This document shows positions 50,262 through 58,629 of a DNA stretch of 64,000 nucleotides, one piece after another. A program made the translations under genes and the position numbers. The notes under the pieces are model-generated. The model was not told the DNA's origin. It made no database searches and saw only the letters and a list, made by a program, of their open reading frames with translations. The stretch is from SG8-30 sp963695155 (lineage in GTDB: Bacteria > Pseudomonadota > Gammaproteobacteria > Steroidobacterales > Steroidobacteraceae): NCBI GenBank assembly GCA_963695155.1, contig CAVOGD010000005.1:124001-188000 (forward strand). The letters are read 5' to 3'. The first letter of the stretch is position 1. Each line of letters starts with the position of its first letter.

Positions 50262-52763
50262 GTGAAAAGTCGCACGCGCCGCGCCCTGCAGGTAGCCGCG
50301 ATCGTGGCGGTCGCGCTGGCGGGGGTGGTCGGACTGGCGTTCCTGGCCACCTATTACTACCTGAAGCCCACGCTGCCCGATGTCGTCCAGTTGCGGCAGC
50401 TGCAGCTGCAGATGCCGCTGCGCGTCTACAGCCGCGACGGCCGCCTGATCGGCCAGATCGGCGAGCAACGGCGGCTTCCGGTGACCTACGCGGAAGTGCC
50501 CGAGGTCGTGGTGCAGGCGTTCCTGGCGGCCGAGGACGACCGTTTCTTCGAGCATCCCGGCGTGGACTGGATGGGCATGACCCGCGCGCTGTTCGTTTCC
50601 GCCGCCTCCATGGAAGCCCGGCAGGGCGGCAGCACGCTGACCCAGCAACTGGTGCGCACCACGCTGATCAGCAAGGAACGCACGCTGCGCCGCAAGCTGC
50701 GCGAGATCTTCCTGTCGCTCACCCTCGAGCACGAACTCGAGAAGAAGGAAATCCTCGAGCTGTACCTCAACACCGTGTTCCTGGGGCAGCGCGCCTACGG
50801 CGTGGCCGCGGCCGCGGAGACGTACTTCGGCAAGCCGCTGGCGCGCCTCAGCGTCGCCGAGGCGGCGCTGCTCGCAGGCATTCCGCAGGCGCCCTCGCGC
50901 TACAACCCCGCCGCCAGCCGCGAGCAGGCCGAACGCCGCCGCGCCTACGTGCTGCGGCGCATGCGCGAAGTCGGCTTCATCAGCGCCGCACAGCAGCGCG
51001 CGGCCATGGAGGAACCGATCACGGGCGAGCTGCACGGACCGCGCGTGGAGGTCGAGGCGCCGTACGTTGCGGAACTGGTGCGGCAGGCGCTGTTCGAGGA
51101 ATACGGCGGCAGGATCTACACGGACGGCATGCGGGTCGTCACGACCGTCGACAGCCGCCTGCAGCGCACCGCGGACATTGCGCTGCGCAGTACCCTCCTC
51201 GAATACGACCGGCGCCACGGTTACCGGGGACCGGCGGAACGGGCGGAACTGCCGCCCGTCGAGAACCCGGAGATCGTGGAGGCCGTGCTCAGCCGCCACG
51301 CCACGGTGGGCGTGCTGCTGCCCGCCCTGGTGCGGGCCGTGGACGACCGGCAGGCCACGGTGGTCACGCGCAGTCGCGGCGAGTTTTCGTTGCCGTTCGA
51401 GGGTATGGCCTGGGCCCGGCCGGCGCTTCCGGGCGGCGGCGTCGGCGCCGCACCGCGCCGGCCCGCCAGCGTGCTGCGCCGCGGCGACGTCGTTTACATC
51501 CTGCCCAGCGGGCCGGCCACCGCCTTCCTGGCGCAGGTCCCCGAAGCGCAGGGCGCGCTGGTCTCGCTCGACCCGCATGACGGCGCGATCGTCGCCCTGA
51601 CCGGCGGCTTCGACTTCTATACGGCGGCGTTCAACCGTGCGACGCAGGCCAGGCGGCAGCCCGGCTCCGCCTTCAAGCCCTTCATCTACTCCGCCGCGCT
51701 CGAGCGCGGCTACACGCCCGCGTCGATCATCCTCGACGCACCGGTCGTGTATGAGGCGCCGGAGGGCACCGACGAGACGGACTGGCGGCCGGCCAACGTG
51801 GACAGCCGCTTCTACGGACCGACGCGGTTGCGGGATGCGCTGGCGCGGTCGCGGAACCTCGTGTCCATCCGCCTGATGCGCGCGATGGGCGTCGACCGCA
51901 CCCGCGAGTACGTCATGCGCTTCGGCTTCCCTGCGGCCCATGTGCCCGCCGACCTGACCGCGGCGCTCGGCACCTCGCAGCTCACTCCGCTCGAGGTCAC
52001 CGCCGGCTTTGCCGTGTTCGCCAACGGCGGGTTCCGGGTCCGGCCTTACCTGATCGAGCGGGTCGAGGACGCGCGTGGCGAGGTGCTGATGCAGGCAAAC
52101 CCGCGTCTGGCGTGCCCGGAATGCCAGGAAGCGGCCGGCCAGGCCGCGCCGGGGGTGCTGACCGGGTTCTCCGCGGCCCTGCGCACGCGCGTGCCCGGCG
52201 ACGGCCGCAGCGTGACCCGGGCCGGCGAGGTGGGCGGGTCCCTCGACGTACCGGAGGACCAGCGGGCTGCCGCCGTCGTCAGCCCGGCCAATGCCTTCAT
52301 CGTTTCCGACATGTTGCGGGACGTGATCCGGGTCGGCACCGGCCAGCGCGCCCTGGCGCTGGGTCGCAACGACCTGTCCGGCAAGACCGGGACCACCAAC
52401 GACCGGCGCGACGCGTGGTTCGCCGGCTTCAATGCCGACCTCGTCGCCACCGCCTGGGTGGGCTTCGACCAGGAACGCACGCTGGGCGACCTCGAGGAGG
52501 GCGGCCGGACCGCCTTGCCCATGTGGGTCTATTTCATGCGGGAGGCGCTGCGCGACCGGCCCGAGCACCAGCAGCCGATGCCCGAAGGGGTCGTCACGGC
52601 GCGGGTCTCGGCGACGACCGGCGAGCCCGCCGGGTCGGGCGACCCGGATGCCGTGTTCGAGTACTTCCTGGCCGGCCATGTCCCGGGCCGCGGGACGCCG
52701 GACGGAGCGCCGGACCGCGGCGCCCCCGTCACCACGCCGCGGCCGGAAGAACCCATCTTCTAG
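50262..52763 (+). CDS. mrcA: Penicillin-binding protein 1A (bifunctional class A PBP)
   Basis: 833 residues from a GTG start. A membrane anchor (about 8-32) is followed by the glycosyltransferase domain with EDDRFFEHPGVD (catalytic Glu91) and GGSTLTQQLVR, an OB-like insert (about 300-440), and the transpeptidase with SAFKPF (Ser469), SRN-type RSRNLVS and KTGTTN. It polymerises and cross-links peptidoglycan in the periplasm. The C-terminus is proline/glycine-rich and disordered. It is divergent from pilM and followed after 8 bp by an NTase-like gene, so the two are probably co-transcribed. Confidence 0.96.
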   Translation: MKSRTRRALQVAAIVAVALAGVVGLAFLATYYYLKPTLPDVVQLRQLQLQMPLRVYSRDGRLIGQIGEQRRLPVTYAEVPEVVVQAFLAAEDDRFFEHPGVDWMGMTRALFVSAASMEARQGGSTLTQQLVRTTLISKERTLRRKLREIFLSLTLEHELEKKEILELYLNTVFLGQRAYGVAAAAETYFGKPLARLSVAEAALLAGIPQAPSRYNPAASREQAERRRAYVLRRMREVGFISAAQQRAAMEEPITGELHGPRVEVEAPYVAELVRQALFEEYGGRIYTDGMRVVTTVDSRLQRTADIALRSTLLEYDRRHGYRGPAERAELPPVENPEIVEAVLSRHATVGVLLPALVRAVDDRQATVVTRSRGEFSLPFEGMAWARPALPGGGVGAAPRRPASVLRRGDVVYILPSGPATAFLAQVPEAQGALVSLDPHDGAIVALTGGFDFYTAAFNRATQARRQPGSAFKPFIYSAALERGYTPASIILDAPVVYEAPEGTDETDWRPANVDSRFYGPTRLRDALARSRNLVSIRLMRAMGVDRTREYVMRFGFPAAHVPADLTAALGTSQLTPLEVTAGFAVFANGGFRVRPYLIERVEDARGEVLMQANPRLACPECQEAAGQAAPGVLTGFSAALRTRVPGDGRSVTRAGEVGGSLDVPEDQRAAAVVSPANAFIVSDMLRDVIRVGTGQRALALGRNDLSGKTGTTNDRRDAWFAGFNADLVATAWVGFDQERTLGDLEEGGRTALPMWVYFMREALRDRPEHQQPMPEGVVTARVSATTGEPAGSGDPDAVFEYFLAGHVPGRGTPDGAPDRGAPVTTPRPEEPIF

Positions 52764-52771
52764 GTGCGTCC

Positions 52772-53392
52772 ATGCACAAGCGCTCGGTCCGGGGAGATCA
52801 GTTGCGGCGCGCGCTGGCCCAGGAGGCGGCACGCCTCATGGCGGATTGCGGCATAGACGACTTCCTGCTCGCCAAGCGCAAGGCGGCCGAGCGCATGGGC
52901 GTGACCGACCGCGCCGTATTGCCGAAGAACACCGAGATCGAAGCCGCCCTCGCCGAGCACCACCGCCTGTTCGGCGCCGCCGTGCACGACGGCGACCTGG
53001 CGAGCCTGCGGCACGACGCGGTCGCCGCGATGCACCTGCTGGCAGCGTTCGAGCCCCGCCTCGTGGGGCCGGTCCTGTCCGGCACGGCCGCGGCCCACAG
53101 CGAGATACAGCTGCACGTGTTTGCGGACATGCCGGAGTCGGTCACGCTCACGCTGATCGAGCGGTTCATCCCGCACAAGGTGGCCGAACGGCGCGTCAAG
53201 GTCCTGCGCGATGCCGCCGAGCCGGTGCCGGTGGTCCGCTTCCATGTCGGCGACCACGAGGTCGACGCCTTCGTATTTCCGACCGACGGCATTCGCCAGC
53301 CGCCGTTCAGTCCCGTGGACGGCAAGCCGATGCGGCGCGCTACACTACGCGACGTCGAGGCGCTGATCGAGGAGGGGGCGCCAGCAACCTGA
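52772..53392 (+). CDS. Nucleotidyltransferase-fold-like hypothetical protein
   Basis: 206 residues. The N-terminal half is helical (LRRALAQEAARLMADCGIDDFLLAKRKAAERMG). The second half contains GTAAAHSEIQLHVFAD (near 110) and a later VDAFVF, which resemble the G-S/T...D-x-D pattern of minimal nucleotidyltransferases, though with Glu in place of the first Asp and Gln at the position between. Catalysis is therefore doubtful. Relatives in gammaproteobacteria are unnamed. It lies between mrcA (8 bp) and an AidB-like gene (11 bp), apparently in one transcript. Confidence 0.75.
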   Translation: MHKRSVRGDQLRRALAQEAARLMADCGIDDFLLAKRKAAERMGVTDRAVLPKNTEIEAALAEHHRLFGAAVHDGDLASLRHDAVAAMHLLAAFEPRLVGPVLSGTAAAHSEIQLHVFADMPESVTLTLIERFIPHKVAERRVKVLRDAAEPVPVVRFHVGDHEVDAFVFPTDGIRQPPFSPVDGKPMRRATLRDVEALIEEGAPAT

Positions 53393-53403
53393 ACGGAGGT
53401 TCC

Positions 53404-55050
53404 ATGCCCCCCGCCGCGCCACGCGACCCGTTCGAGGTCTTCAACCAGCCGCCGCCACTCGTCGACTACAACCTGTATGCACAGGACGCCGCGCTGCAGG
53501 AGGCCGTGCGCCGCGAAGGCGGCGCAGAGGACGAGGACACGCTGCGGAAATTCGGCCTGCGCATGGGCAGCGCCGCGGTCCTGGAGCTCGGTGAGCTGGC
53601 CAACCGCCACACGCCGCAGCTGCACTCCCACGACCGCTTCGGCAACCGCATCGACGAACTCGAGTTCCATCCCGCCTGGCACGAGCTGATGCGCCTGGGC
53701 ATCGAGGCCGGCCTGCACGCCCGCCCCTGGTCGGCGCCGGGTCCCGGCGCACACGTGGTGCGCGGCGCGCTGATGATGCTGCGTCACCAGGTCGAGGAAG
53801 GCGCCAGCTGCCCGCTGACGATGACCTTCGCCGTGATCCCGACGCTGCGGCTCGAGCCGGAACTCGCGGCCGCATGGGAACCCGCGATCCTGTCACGGCA
53901 TTACGATCCCAGGTCGCTGCCGGTCGGGCAGAAACGCGGCGCGATATTCGGCATGGCGCTGACCGAGCGGCAAGGCGGCTCGGACGTGCGCGCGAACACC
54001 ACCCGCGCGCTGCCGGCAGGCGGGCGCGAGTACCTCGTCTCGGGCCACAAGTGGTTCTGTTCCGCGCCGCAGGCCGATGCGTTCCTGGTCACGGCACAGG
54101 CCCCGGGCGGCCTGACGTGCTTCCTGATGCCGCGGATCCGGCCGGACGGCGCCCGCAACGCATTCCACATCCAGCGCCTCAAGGACAAGGAAGGCAACCG
54201 CTCCAACGCCTCCAGCGAGGTCGAGTTCCGCGAGGCCATGGCCTGGCGCATCGGCGAGGAAGGACGCGGCATCGCCAACATCATGGAGATGGTCCGCCAC
54301 ACGCGGCTCGACTGCGCGCTCGGCTCGGCCGCATCGCTGAGGCGTATGGTCGCCGAAGTCACGCATCACGCGGCGCACCGTGAGGCCTTCGGCGCCCGCC
54401 TGGCCGCGCAGCCGCTGATGCAGGCCGTGCTGGCCGACCTGTGCCTGGAGTCCGAGGGCGCCACGGCACTGGCGCTCAGGGTGGCCGGCAGTTACGACCG
54501 CGCCGCCGGCAAGGCCGGCGAGCGGACCTTCTCGCGCGTCGTGACGGCGGTTGCCAAGTACTGGATCACCAAGCGCACGGTGTCCGCCGCCGGCGAGGCG
54601 ATGGAATGTGTCGCCGGCAACGGCACCATCGAGGAGTCGCCGCTGGCCCGCCTGTACCGCGACGCGCCCATCAATGCGATCTGGGAGGGGTCCGGCAACG
54701 TGCAGTGCCTGGACGTGATGCGCGCGCTGGCGCGCGAACGCGATGCGATACCCGCAGTGCTGGATGAGCTGCGCCTGGCACGCGGCGCCGACCGGCGCCT
54801 CGATGCCCTGACCGGCCGGCTGGCTGACCGGCTCGCCACGCCCGACGCGCCGCAGCGCGAAGCCCGCATACTGGTCGAAGACCTGGCGCTCGCCCTGCAG
54901 GCTGCATTGCTGGTCCGGCATGCGCCGGCGGCCGTCGCCGACGGTTTCTGTGCCGCCAGGCTCGGCGCCGACCGCGGCCTGATGCCGGGCACCCTGCCCA
55001 CCAGCGTCGATTGCGGGGCGATCATCGAACGGGCGACGCCGAGGATCTGA
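53404..55050 (+). CDS. aidB: AidB-like acyl-CoA dehydrogenase-family flavoprotein
   Basis: 548 residues from the ATG at 53404 with a strong GGAGG site. The ACAD fold is evident: FGMALTERQGGSDVRANTT at the FAD and substrate site, GHKWFCSAPQADAFLV, and IWEGSGNVQCLDVMRAL with Glu428 in the position of the AidB glutamate. E. coli AidB (541 residues) is an FAD protein of the alkylation (Ada) response that binds DNA through a C-terminal domain and has only weak dehydrogenase activity. This protein has matching length and the extra C-terminal helices. The gene ends at repeat copy C. Confidence 0.9.
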   Translation: MPPAAPRDPFEVFNQPPPLVDYNLYAQDAALQEAVRREGGAEDEDTLRKFGLRMGSAAVLELGELANRHTPQLHSHDRFGNRIDELEFHPAWHELMRLGIEAGLHARPWSAPGPGAHVVRGALMMLRHQVEEGASCPLTMTFAVIPTLRLEPELAAAWEPAILSRHYDPRSLPVGQKRGAIFGMALTERQGGSDVRANTTRALPAGGREYLVSGHKWFCSAPQADAFLVTAQAPGGLTCFLMPRIRPDGARNAFHIQRLKDKEGNRSNASSEVEFREAMAWRIGEEGRGIANIMEMVRHTRLDCALGSAASLRRMVAEVTHHAAHREAFGARLAAQPLMQAVLADLCLESEGATALALRVAGSYDRAAGKAGERTFSRVVTAVAKYWITKRTVSAAGEAMECVAGNGTIEESPLARLYRDAPINAIWEGSGNVQCLDVMRALARERDAIPAVLDELRLARGADRRLDALTGRLADRLATPDAPQREARILVEDLALALQAALLVRHAPAAVADGFCAARLGADRGLMPGTLPTSVDCGAIIERATPRI

Positions 55051-55057
55051 GGCCGGC

Positions 55058-55192
55058 GGGGTCTGACCTCTTCCGGGGGTCAGACCCCGAACAGAATGGA
55101 GTCTGACCCCGCAGGGGTCTGACTCCTCCTGACCGACAGGGACGGCGGTAGCCTCCGCCCGGGAGGGGTCAGACCCCTGCGGGGTCAGACCC
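55058..55192. repeat. GGGTCAGACCC repeat, copy C, long inverted repeat
   Basis: Six cores lie between convergent aidB and gltA. Arms 55099-55130 and 55161-55192 are complementary at 29 of 32 positions around a 30-nt loop, so the transcript from either strand could form a very long hairpin. Two further cores (GGGGTCTGACCTC at 55058, GGGGGTCAGACCCC at 55075) precede the left arm. Confidence 0.85.
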
Positions 55193-55203
55193 CAAGACGT
55201 GAA

Positions 55204-56505
55204 TCAGGACTTGCGCTTGCCGATCGCCACGTAGTCGCGCTGCACCGGGCCATTGTAGATCTGCCGCGGCCGCCCGATCTTCCACGCCGGTGCGGACAGC
55301 ATTTCCCGCCATTGCGACACCCAGCCCGTCGTGCGCGCAATCGCGAACATCACGGTGAACATCGAGCGCGGGATGCCCAGCGCGCTATAGATGATCCCCG
55401 AGTAGAAGTCCACGTTCGCGTAGAGATTCCGGGACAGGAAGTACTCGTCCTTGAGCGCGATCTCTTCGAGCTTCAGCGCCAGCTCGAACAACGGGGTGTT
55501 GGCGCCACCGAGTTGCTTGAGCACCTTGTGGCACATCTCGCGGATGATCTTGGCGCGCGGGTCGAAATTCTTGTACACGCGATGGCCGAAGCCCATCAGG
55601 CGCACGTTGTCCTTCTTGTCCTTGACCTTGGCCAGGAACTTGTCGACGTTGGCCACGGTGCCGATTGCCTCGAGCATCTCCAGCACCGCCTCGTTGGCGC
55701 CGCCGTGGGCGGGACCCCAAAGCGCGGAGACGCCGGCCGAGATCGCCGCGTACGGGTTGCAGCCGGTGCTGCCCGCCAGCCGCACCGTCGAGGTGCTGGC
55801 GTTCTGCTCGTGGTCCGCGTGCAGGATGAACAGCAGGTCCAGGGCCTTGGCGTGCAGGTCGTCCACCTCGTACGGCTCGCACGGCACGGCGAAGAACATG
55901 TTCAGCATGTTCGAGGTGTAGTCGAGATCGTTGCGCGGGTAGACGAATGGCTGTCCCACCGAGTGCTTGTAGGCGGCCGCCGCGATGGTCGGGATCTTGG
56001 CGATCATCCGGTGCGAGAACACCTCGCGGTTGTTCGGGTCCTCGATGTTCATGGTGTCGTGGTAGAACGCGGCCATCGAGGCCACGATCGCCGACACCAT
56101 CGCCATCGGGTGCGCGTCGTGATGGAAGCCGTTGTACATCTTGAGCAGCGACTCGTTGAGCATCGTGTGCCGGCGGATCGAGTTGCTGAATTCGTCAAAC
56201 TGGGCCGTCGTGGGCAGTTCCCCGTTGAGCAGCAGGTAGGCCACCTCGAGGTGCGAGCTCTTCTCCGCGAGCTGCTCGATCGGGTAGCCCCGGTACATGA
56301 GCACGCCCTCATCGCCGTCGATGTAGGTGATCTTGCTTTCCGTCGAGGCGGTGGCCATGAACCCCGGGTCGAAGGTGAAGACGCCATGGTCCTTGTACAG
56401 CGAGGAGATGTTGACGACGTCCGGACCGATGGTGCCGGATAGCACCGACAGTTCCGACGACTTGCCGGTAGCAACGTTGGTCAACTTGAACTTGTTCTCG
56501 CTCAT
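55204..56505 (-). CDS. gltA: Citrate synthase
   Basis: 433 residues. Type II (Gram-negative hexameric, NADH-sensitive) features: FTFDPGFMATASTESKITYIDGDEGVLMYRG near the start, HADHEQNASTSTVRLAGS, SALWGPAHGGANEAVLEML and MGFGHRVYKNFDPRA with catalytic histidines, and RPRQIYNGP at the end. It condenses acetyl-CoA and oxaloacetate in the TCA cycle. It is divergent from hemW. Only a weak AGGAAAA-like site (CGGAAAAAAATCCC) precedes the ATG. Confidence 0.96.
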   Translation of the reverse strand: MSENKFKLTNVATGKSSELSVLSGTIGPDVVNISSLYKDHGVFTFDPGFMATASTESKITYIDGDEGVLMYRGYPIEQLAEKSSHLEVAYLLLNGELPTTAQFDEFSNSIRRHTMLNESLLKMYNGFHHDAHPMAMVSAIVASMAAFYHDTMNIEDPNNREVFSHRMIAKIPTIAAAAYKHSVGQPFVYPRNDLDYTSNMLNMFFAVPCEPYEVDDLHAKALDLLFILHADHEQNASTSTVRLAGSTGCNPYAAISAGVSALWGPAHGGANEAVLEMLEAIGTVANVDKFLAKVKDKKDNVRLMGFGHRVYKNFDPRAKIIREMCHKVLKQLGGANTPLFELALKLEEIALKDEYFLSRNLYANVDFYSGIIYSALGIPRSMFTVMFAIARTTGWVSQWREMLSAPAWKIGRPRQIYNGPVQRDYVAIGKRKS

Positions 56506-56605
56506 GGGATTTTTTTCCGGGGGCTGATGGCTGCCATTGGAAGCGGGCAGAGGTAAATAGATCCTGTCATGGTGTCATTCTGGAATCAACGCGGTTTTCC
56601 ACGAG

Positions 56606-56611
56606 TAGAAT
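56606..56611 (+). promoter_or_regulatory. Candidate -10 box for hemW
   Basis: TAGAAT lies 9 bases before the ATG at 56620. If used, the transcript would be nearly leaderless, which fits the lack of a clear ribosome site; the -35 is weak. Confidence 0.3.
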
Positions 56612-56619
56612 CGCCGGTC

Positions 56620-57837
56620 ATGGCAACGCTGTCCGTCTATGTCCACCTTCCCTGGTGCGTCAGGAAGTGCCCTTACTGCGACTTCAATTCACACCGCGCG
56701 CCGCAGGTTGTCCCGGAAGGCCGGTACGTGGACGCACTGCTGGCCGACCTGCGTGCGGACCTGCACCTGGCGGCGGGGCGGAAGATAGACACGGTCTTTT
56801 TCGGCGGCGGCACGCCCAGCCTGTTCAGCGCCCAGGCCATCGGCCGTGTCCTGTACGGCCTGCGTGCGGAACTCGACTTCGGCCACGACGTCGAGGTCAC
56901 GCTCGAGGCCAACCCGGGAACAATCGAGCGCGGCCGCTTCGAGGAATATGCCGAGGCCGGCATCAACCGCGTGTCGCTCGGCGCCCAGTCTTTCGACGCG
57001 CGCTGCCTGGCGGCGCTGGGCCGGATCCACTCGCCCGACGACATCGACCTTGCCGTACGGGACCTCGGCCGGGCCGGGATAGGGAACTTCAACCTCGACC
57101 TCATGTACGGCCTGCCGGGCCAGACCGTCGCGCAGGCCGGCGACGACCTGCGGGCTGCACTCGCGCTCGGCCCGTCCCACCTGTCGCGGTATCAGCTCAC
57201 GCTGGAGCCCGGCACGCCCTTCCACCGGCACCCGCCGGACCTGCCGGGGGAGGAAGCCGTGGCCGAGATGTACGTTGCGGGCCACGCGCTGCTCGCGCAG
57301 GCCGGGCTTGATCGCTACGAGGTGTCCGCGTACGCGCGGGCCGGCAGGCAATGCAGGCACAACCTCGCCTACTGGACCTTCGGCGATTACCTCGGCCTGG
57401 GCGCCGGCGCCCACGGCAAGCTCACGACCGCCGAGGGTGTCCTGCGCACCGAGCGGTCGCGCCGCCCGCTCGACTACATGGCGTGGGCTGCCGCCGGTAC
57501 GGCTTCATCGCGGCGCCGCGTGCCGCCCGAGGACCTGCCATTCGAGTACATGCTGAACGCGCTGCGCCTGGTTTCAGGCTTCGGGCTCGACGATTTCGAG
57601 CGCGCCACGGGCCTGCCGGCCAGCGCGGTCAACCCGACGCTGGCCGAACTGGCCGGTCGCGGGCTGTTGCACGTGTCCGGCGCTCACGTGCAGCCCACTG
57701 AGTTCGGCTTCGATTTCCTGAACGACCTGCAGGCGGCCTTCCTGCCCGAGGGGCGCGGCGCAGAGGCGCCTGGGGCCTGTCCCGGCCTTGCCGCGGACCT
57801 CCCCGGCGGGTCGTTTTCCGGTCGGCTGGCACCCTGA
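56620..57837 (+). CDS. hemW: HemW, radical SAM haem chaperone
   Basis: 405 residues from the ATG at 56620. The radical-SAM cluster motif is CVRKCPYCDFNSH (CxxxCxxC, near residue 15), followed by FGGGTPSLFSA, EANPGTIERGRF, GAQSFDARCL and the C-terminal HemW domain (FEYMLNALRLVSGFGLDDFE). Long annotated as HemN-like coproporphyrinogen oxidase, HemW proteins lack HemN activity and are thought to deliver haem to membrane proteins. The tail after about residue 370 is disordered. An AT-rich gap follows. Confidence 0.94.
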   Translation: MATLSVYVHLPWCVRKCPYCDFNSHRAPQVVPEGRYVDALLADLRADLHLAAGRKIDTVFFGGGTPSLFSAQAIGRVLYGLRAELDFGHDVEVTLEANPGTIERGRFEEYAEAGINRVSLGAQSFDARCLAALGRIHSPDDIDLAVRDLGRAGIGNFNLDLMYGLPGQTVAQAGDDLRAALALGPSHLSRYQLTLEPGTPFHRHPPDLPGEEAVAEMYVAGHALLAQAGLDRYEVSAYARAGRQCRHNLAYWTFGDYLGLGAGAHGKLTTAEGVLRTERSRRPLDYMAWAAAGTASSRRRVPPEDLPFEYMLNALRLVSGFGLDDFERATGLPASAVNPTLAELAGRGLLHVSGAHVQPTEFGFDFLNDLQAAFLPEGRGAEAPGACPGLAADLPGGSFSGRLAP

Positions 57838-58244
57838 CCGGACCGGAATCCCCGGAGTCGGTTGTGCACAGAGGCCAGAGACTACCGCCGGACCGGCACT
57901 TTCATCGCTTTGTTATGTATCCTCTTTAACTGGATGGTGTTAAAACGTTGTTTTAATTGAATAAAGATGCCTGCTCAAAACTTGACCAAGTCGACACAAT
58001 TGCGATTTTGCGCCTGAATCGAATGGTGGGCCCCAGCACCATCCACAGAGTTATCAACAGGATTTGTGGATAAGGAAAAAACCCGCTCAGATCCGGTCAC
58101 TTAGCCGACTCGCCAGACCAATTCCAGATCGCGGTCGGCAGCCAGTCGCATGGCGGATGGTGCTTTGCCGCCTTGAACGGAAGCGCGCTGGTCGCTAGAC
58201 TTCGCGCCCTTTCCAGAAAGCCCCGGCGGGGCTTGCGACGGTAT
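57838..58244. other. AT-rich gap with a cluster of DnaA-box-like sites
   Basis: The 407 bp between hemW and rpmE are unusually AT-rich between about 57900 and 58080 for this genome. They contain a perfect 7-bp inverted repeat (TTAAAAC, 57940-57946; GTTTTAA, 57950-57956) and three DnaA-box matches: CCATCCACA (58039-58047, 7 of 9), TTATCAACA (58051-58059, 8 of 9) and TGTGGATAA (58065-58073, exact consensus on the other strand). It also holds the rpmE promoter (TAGACT near 58195). No protein-coding signal is evident. Confidence 0.6.
58218..58234 (+). promoter_or_regulatory. Leader hairpin before rpmE
   Basis: AAGCCCC and GGGGCTT (58218-58224 and 58228-58234) form a 7-bp stem with a 3-nt loop just upstream of the rpmE start. 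Its position over the initiation region suggests translational control, possibly by L31 itself as in known L31 leaders, but the sequence has not been matched to a known leader motif. Confidence 0.35.
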
Positions 58245-58250
58245 ATGGCC

Positions 58251-58457
58251 ATGAAGTCCGACATTCACCCGAAGTACCAGGAAATCTCCGTCACCTGCGG
58301 CTGCGGCAACAGTTTCAAGACGCGTTCCACGCTGGGCGAGGATCTGCAGGTCGAGGTCTGCTCGCAATGCCACCCGTTCTACACGGGCAAGCAGAAGATC
58401 GTGGACAGCGGCGGCCGCGTAGACAAGTTCCGCAAGAGATACGGGATCGCCAGCTGA
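58251..58457 (+). CDS. rpmE: 50S ribosomal protein L31 (zinc-binding type)
   Basis: 68 residues from MKSDIHPKY; an ATG two codons earlier (58245) is equally possible. Cys16, Cys18, Cys37 and Cys40 (VTCGCGN and CSQCHPF) match the zinc-binding L31 of E. coli position for position. L31 bridges the two ribosomal subunits. A zinc-independent paralogue is commonly regulated by Zur in such bacteria, but it is not in this window. A strong terminator follows. Confidence 0.96.
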   Translation: MKSDIHPKYQEISVTCGCGNSFKTRSTLGEDLQVEVCSQCHPFYTGKQKIVDSGGRVDKFRKRYGIAS

Positions 58458-58481
58458 CCGGTGCGCCAGCCGGCCGCGACA

Positions 58482-58503
58482 GGGCGCCTCACGGCGCCCT
58501 TTT
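58482..58503 (+). terminator. Rho-independent terminator after rpmE
   Basis: GGGCGCC (58482-58488) and GGCGCCC (58493-58499) form a 7-bp GC stem, extended by an A-T pair, with a TCAC loop and TTTT following. It ends the rpmE transcript. Confidence 0.85.
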
Positions 58504-58575
58504 CGTTGCCCGCGCATGCGGCGCGATACTCGTCGTCAACTTTTCGCCGCCCGCGGCGTCAAACATCCTGCACGC

Positions 58576-58605
58576 TTGAGCCCACCGGCCGCCCGGGGCT
58601 ATAAG
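58576..58605 (+). promoter_or_regulatory. Candidate sigma-70 promoter for the M48 protease gene
   Basis: TTGAGC (58576-58581) and TATAAG (58600-58605) are 18 bp apart, with the GGAGGG ribosome site and ATG at 58630 shortly downstream. Confidence 0.45.
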
Positions 58606-58629
58606 CGGTTCATCGCCGGAGGGTTCGCC

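Noticed and set aside
50226..52832. A long minus-strand frame opposite mrcA
   Set aside because: It covers mrcA exactly in antisense and has no recognisable domain; mrcA has both catalytic domains intact.
57838..58250. Main chromosomal oriC
   Set aside because: DnaA boxes and AT-richness are suggestive, but only three boxes are seen and the usual neighbours (dnaA, dnaN, mnmG, rpmH, parAB) are missing; kept as a finding, not as an annotated origin.
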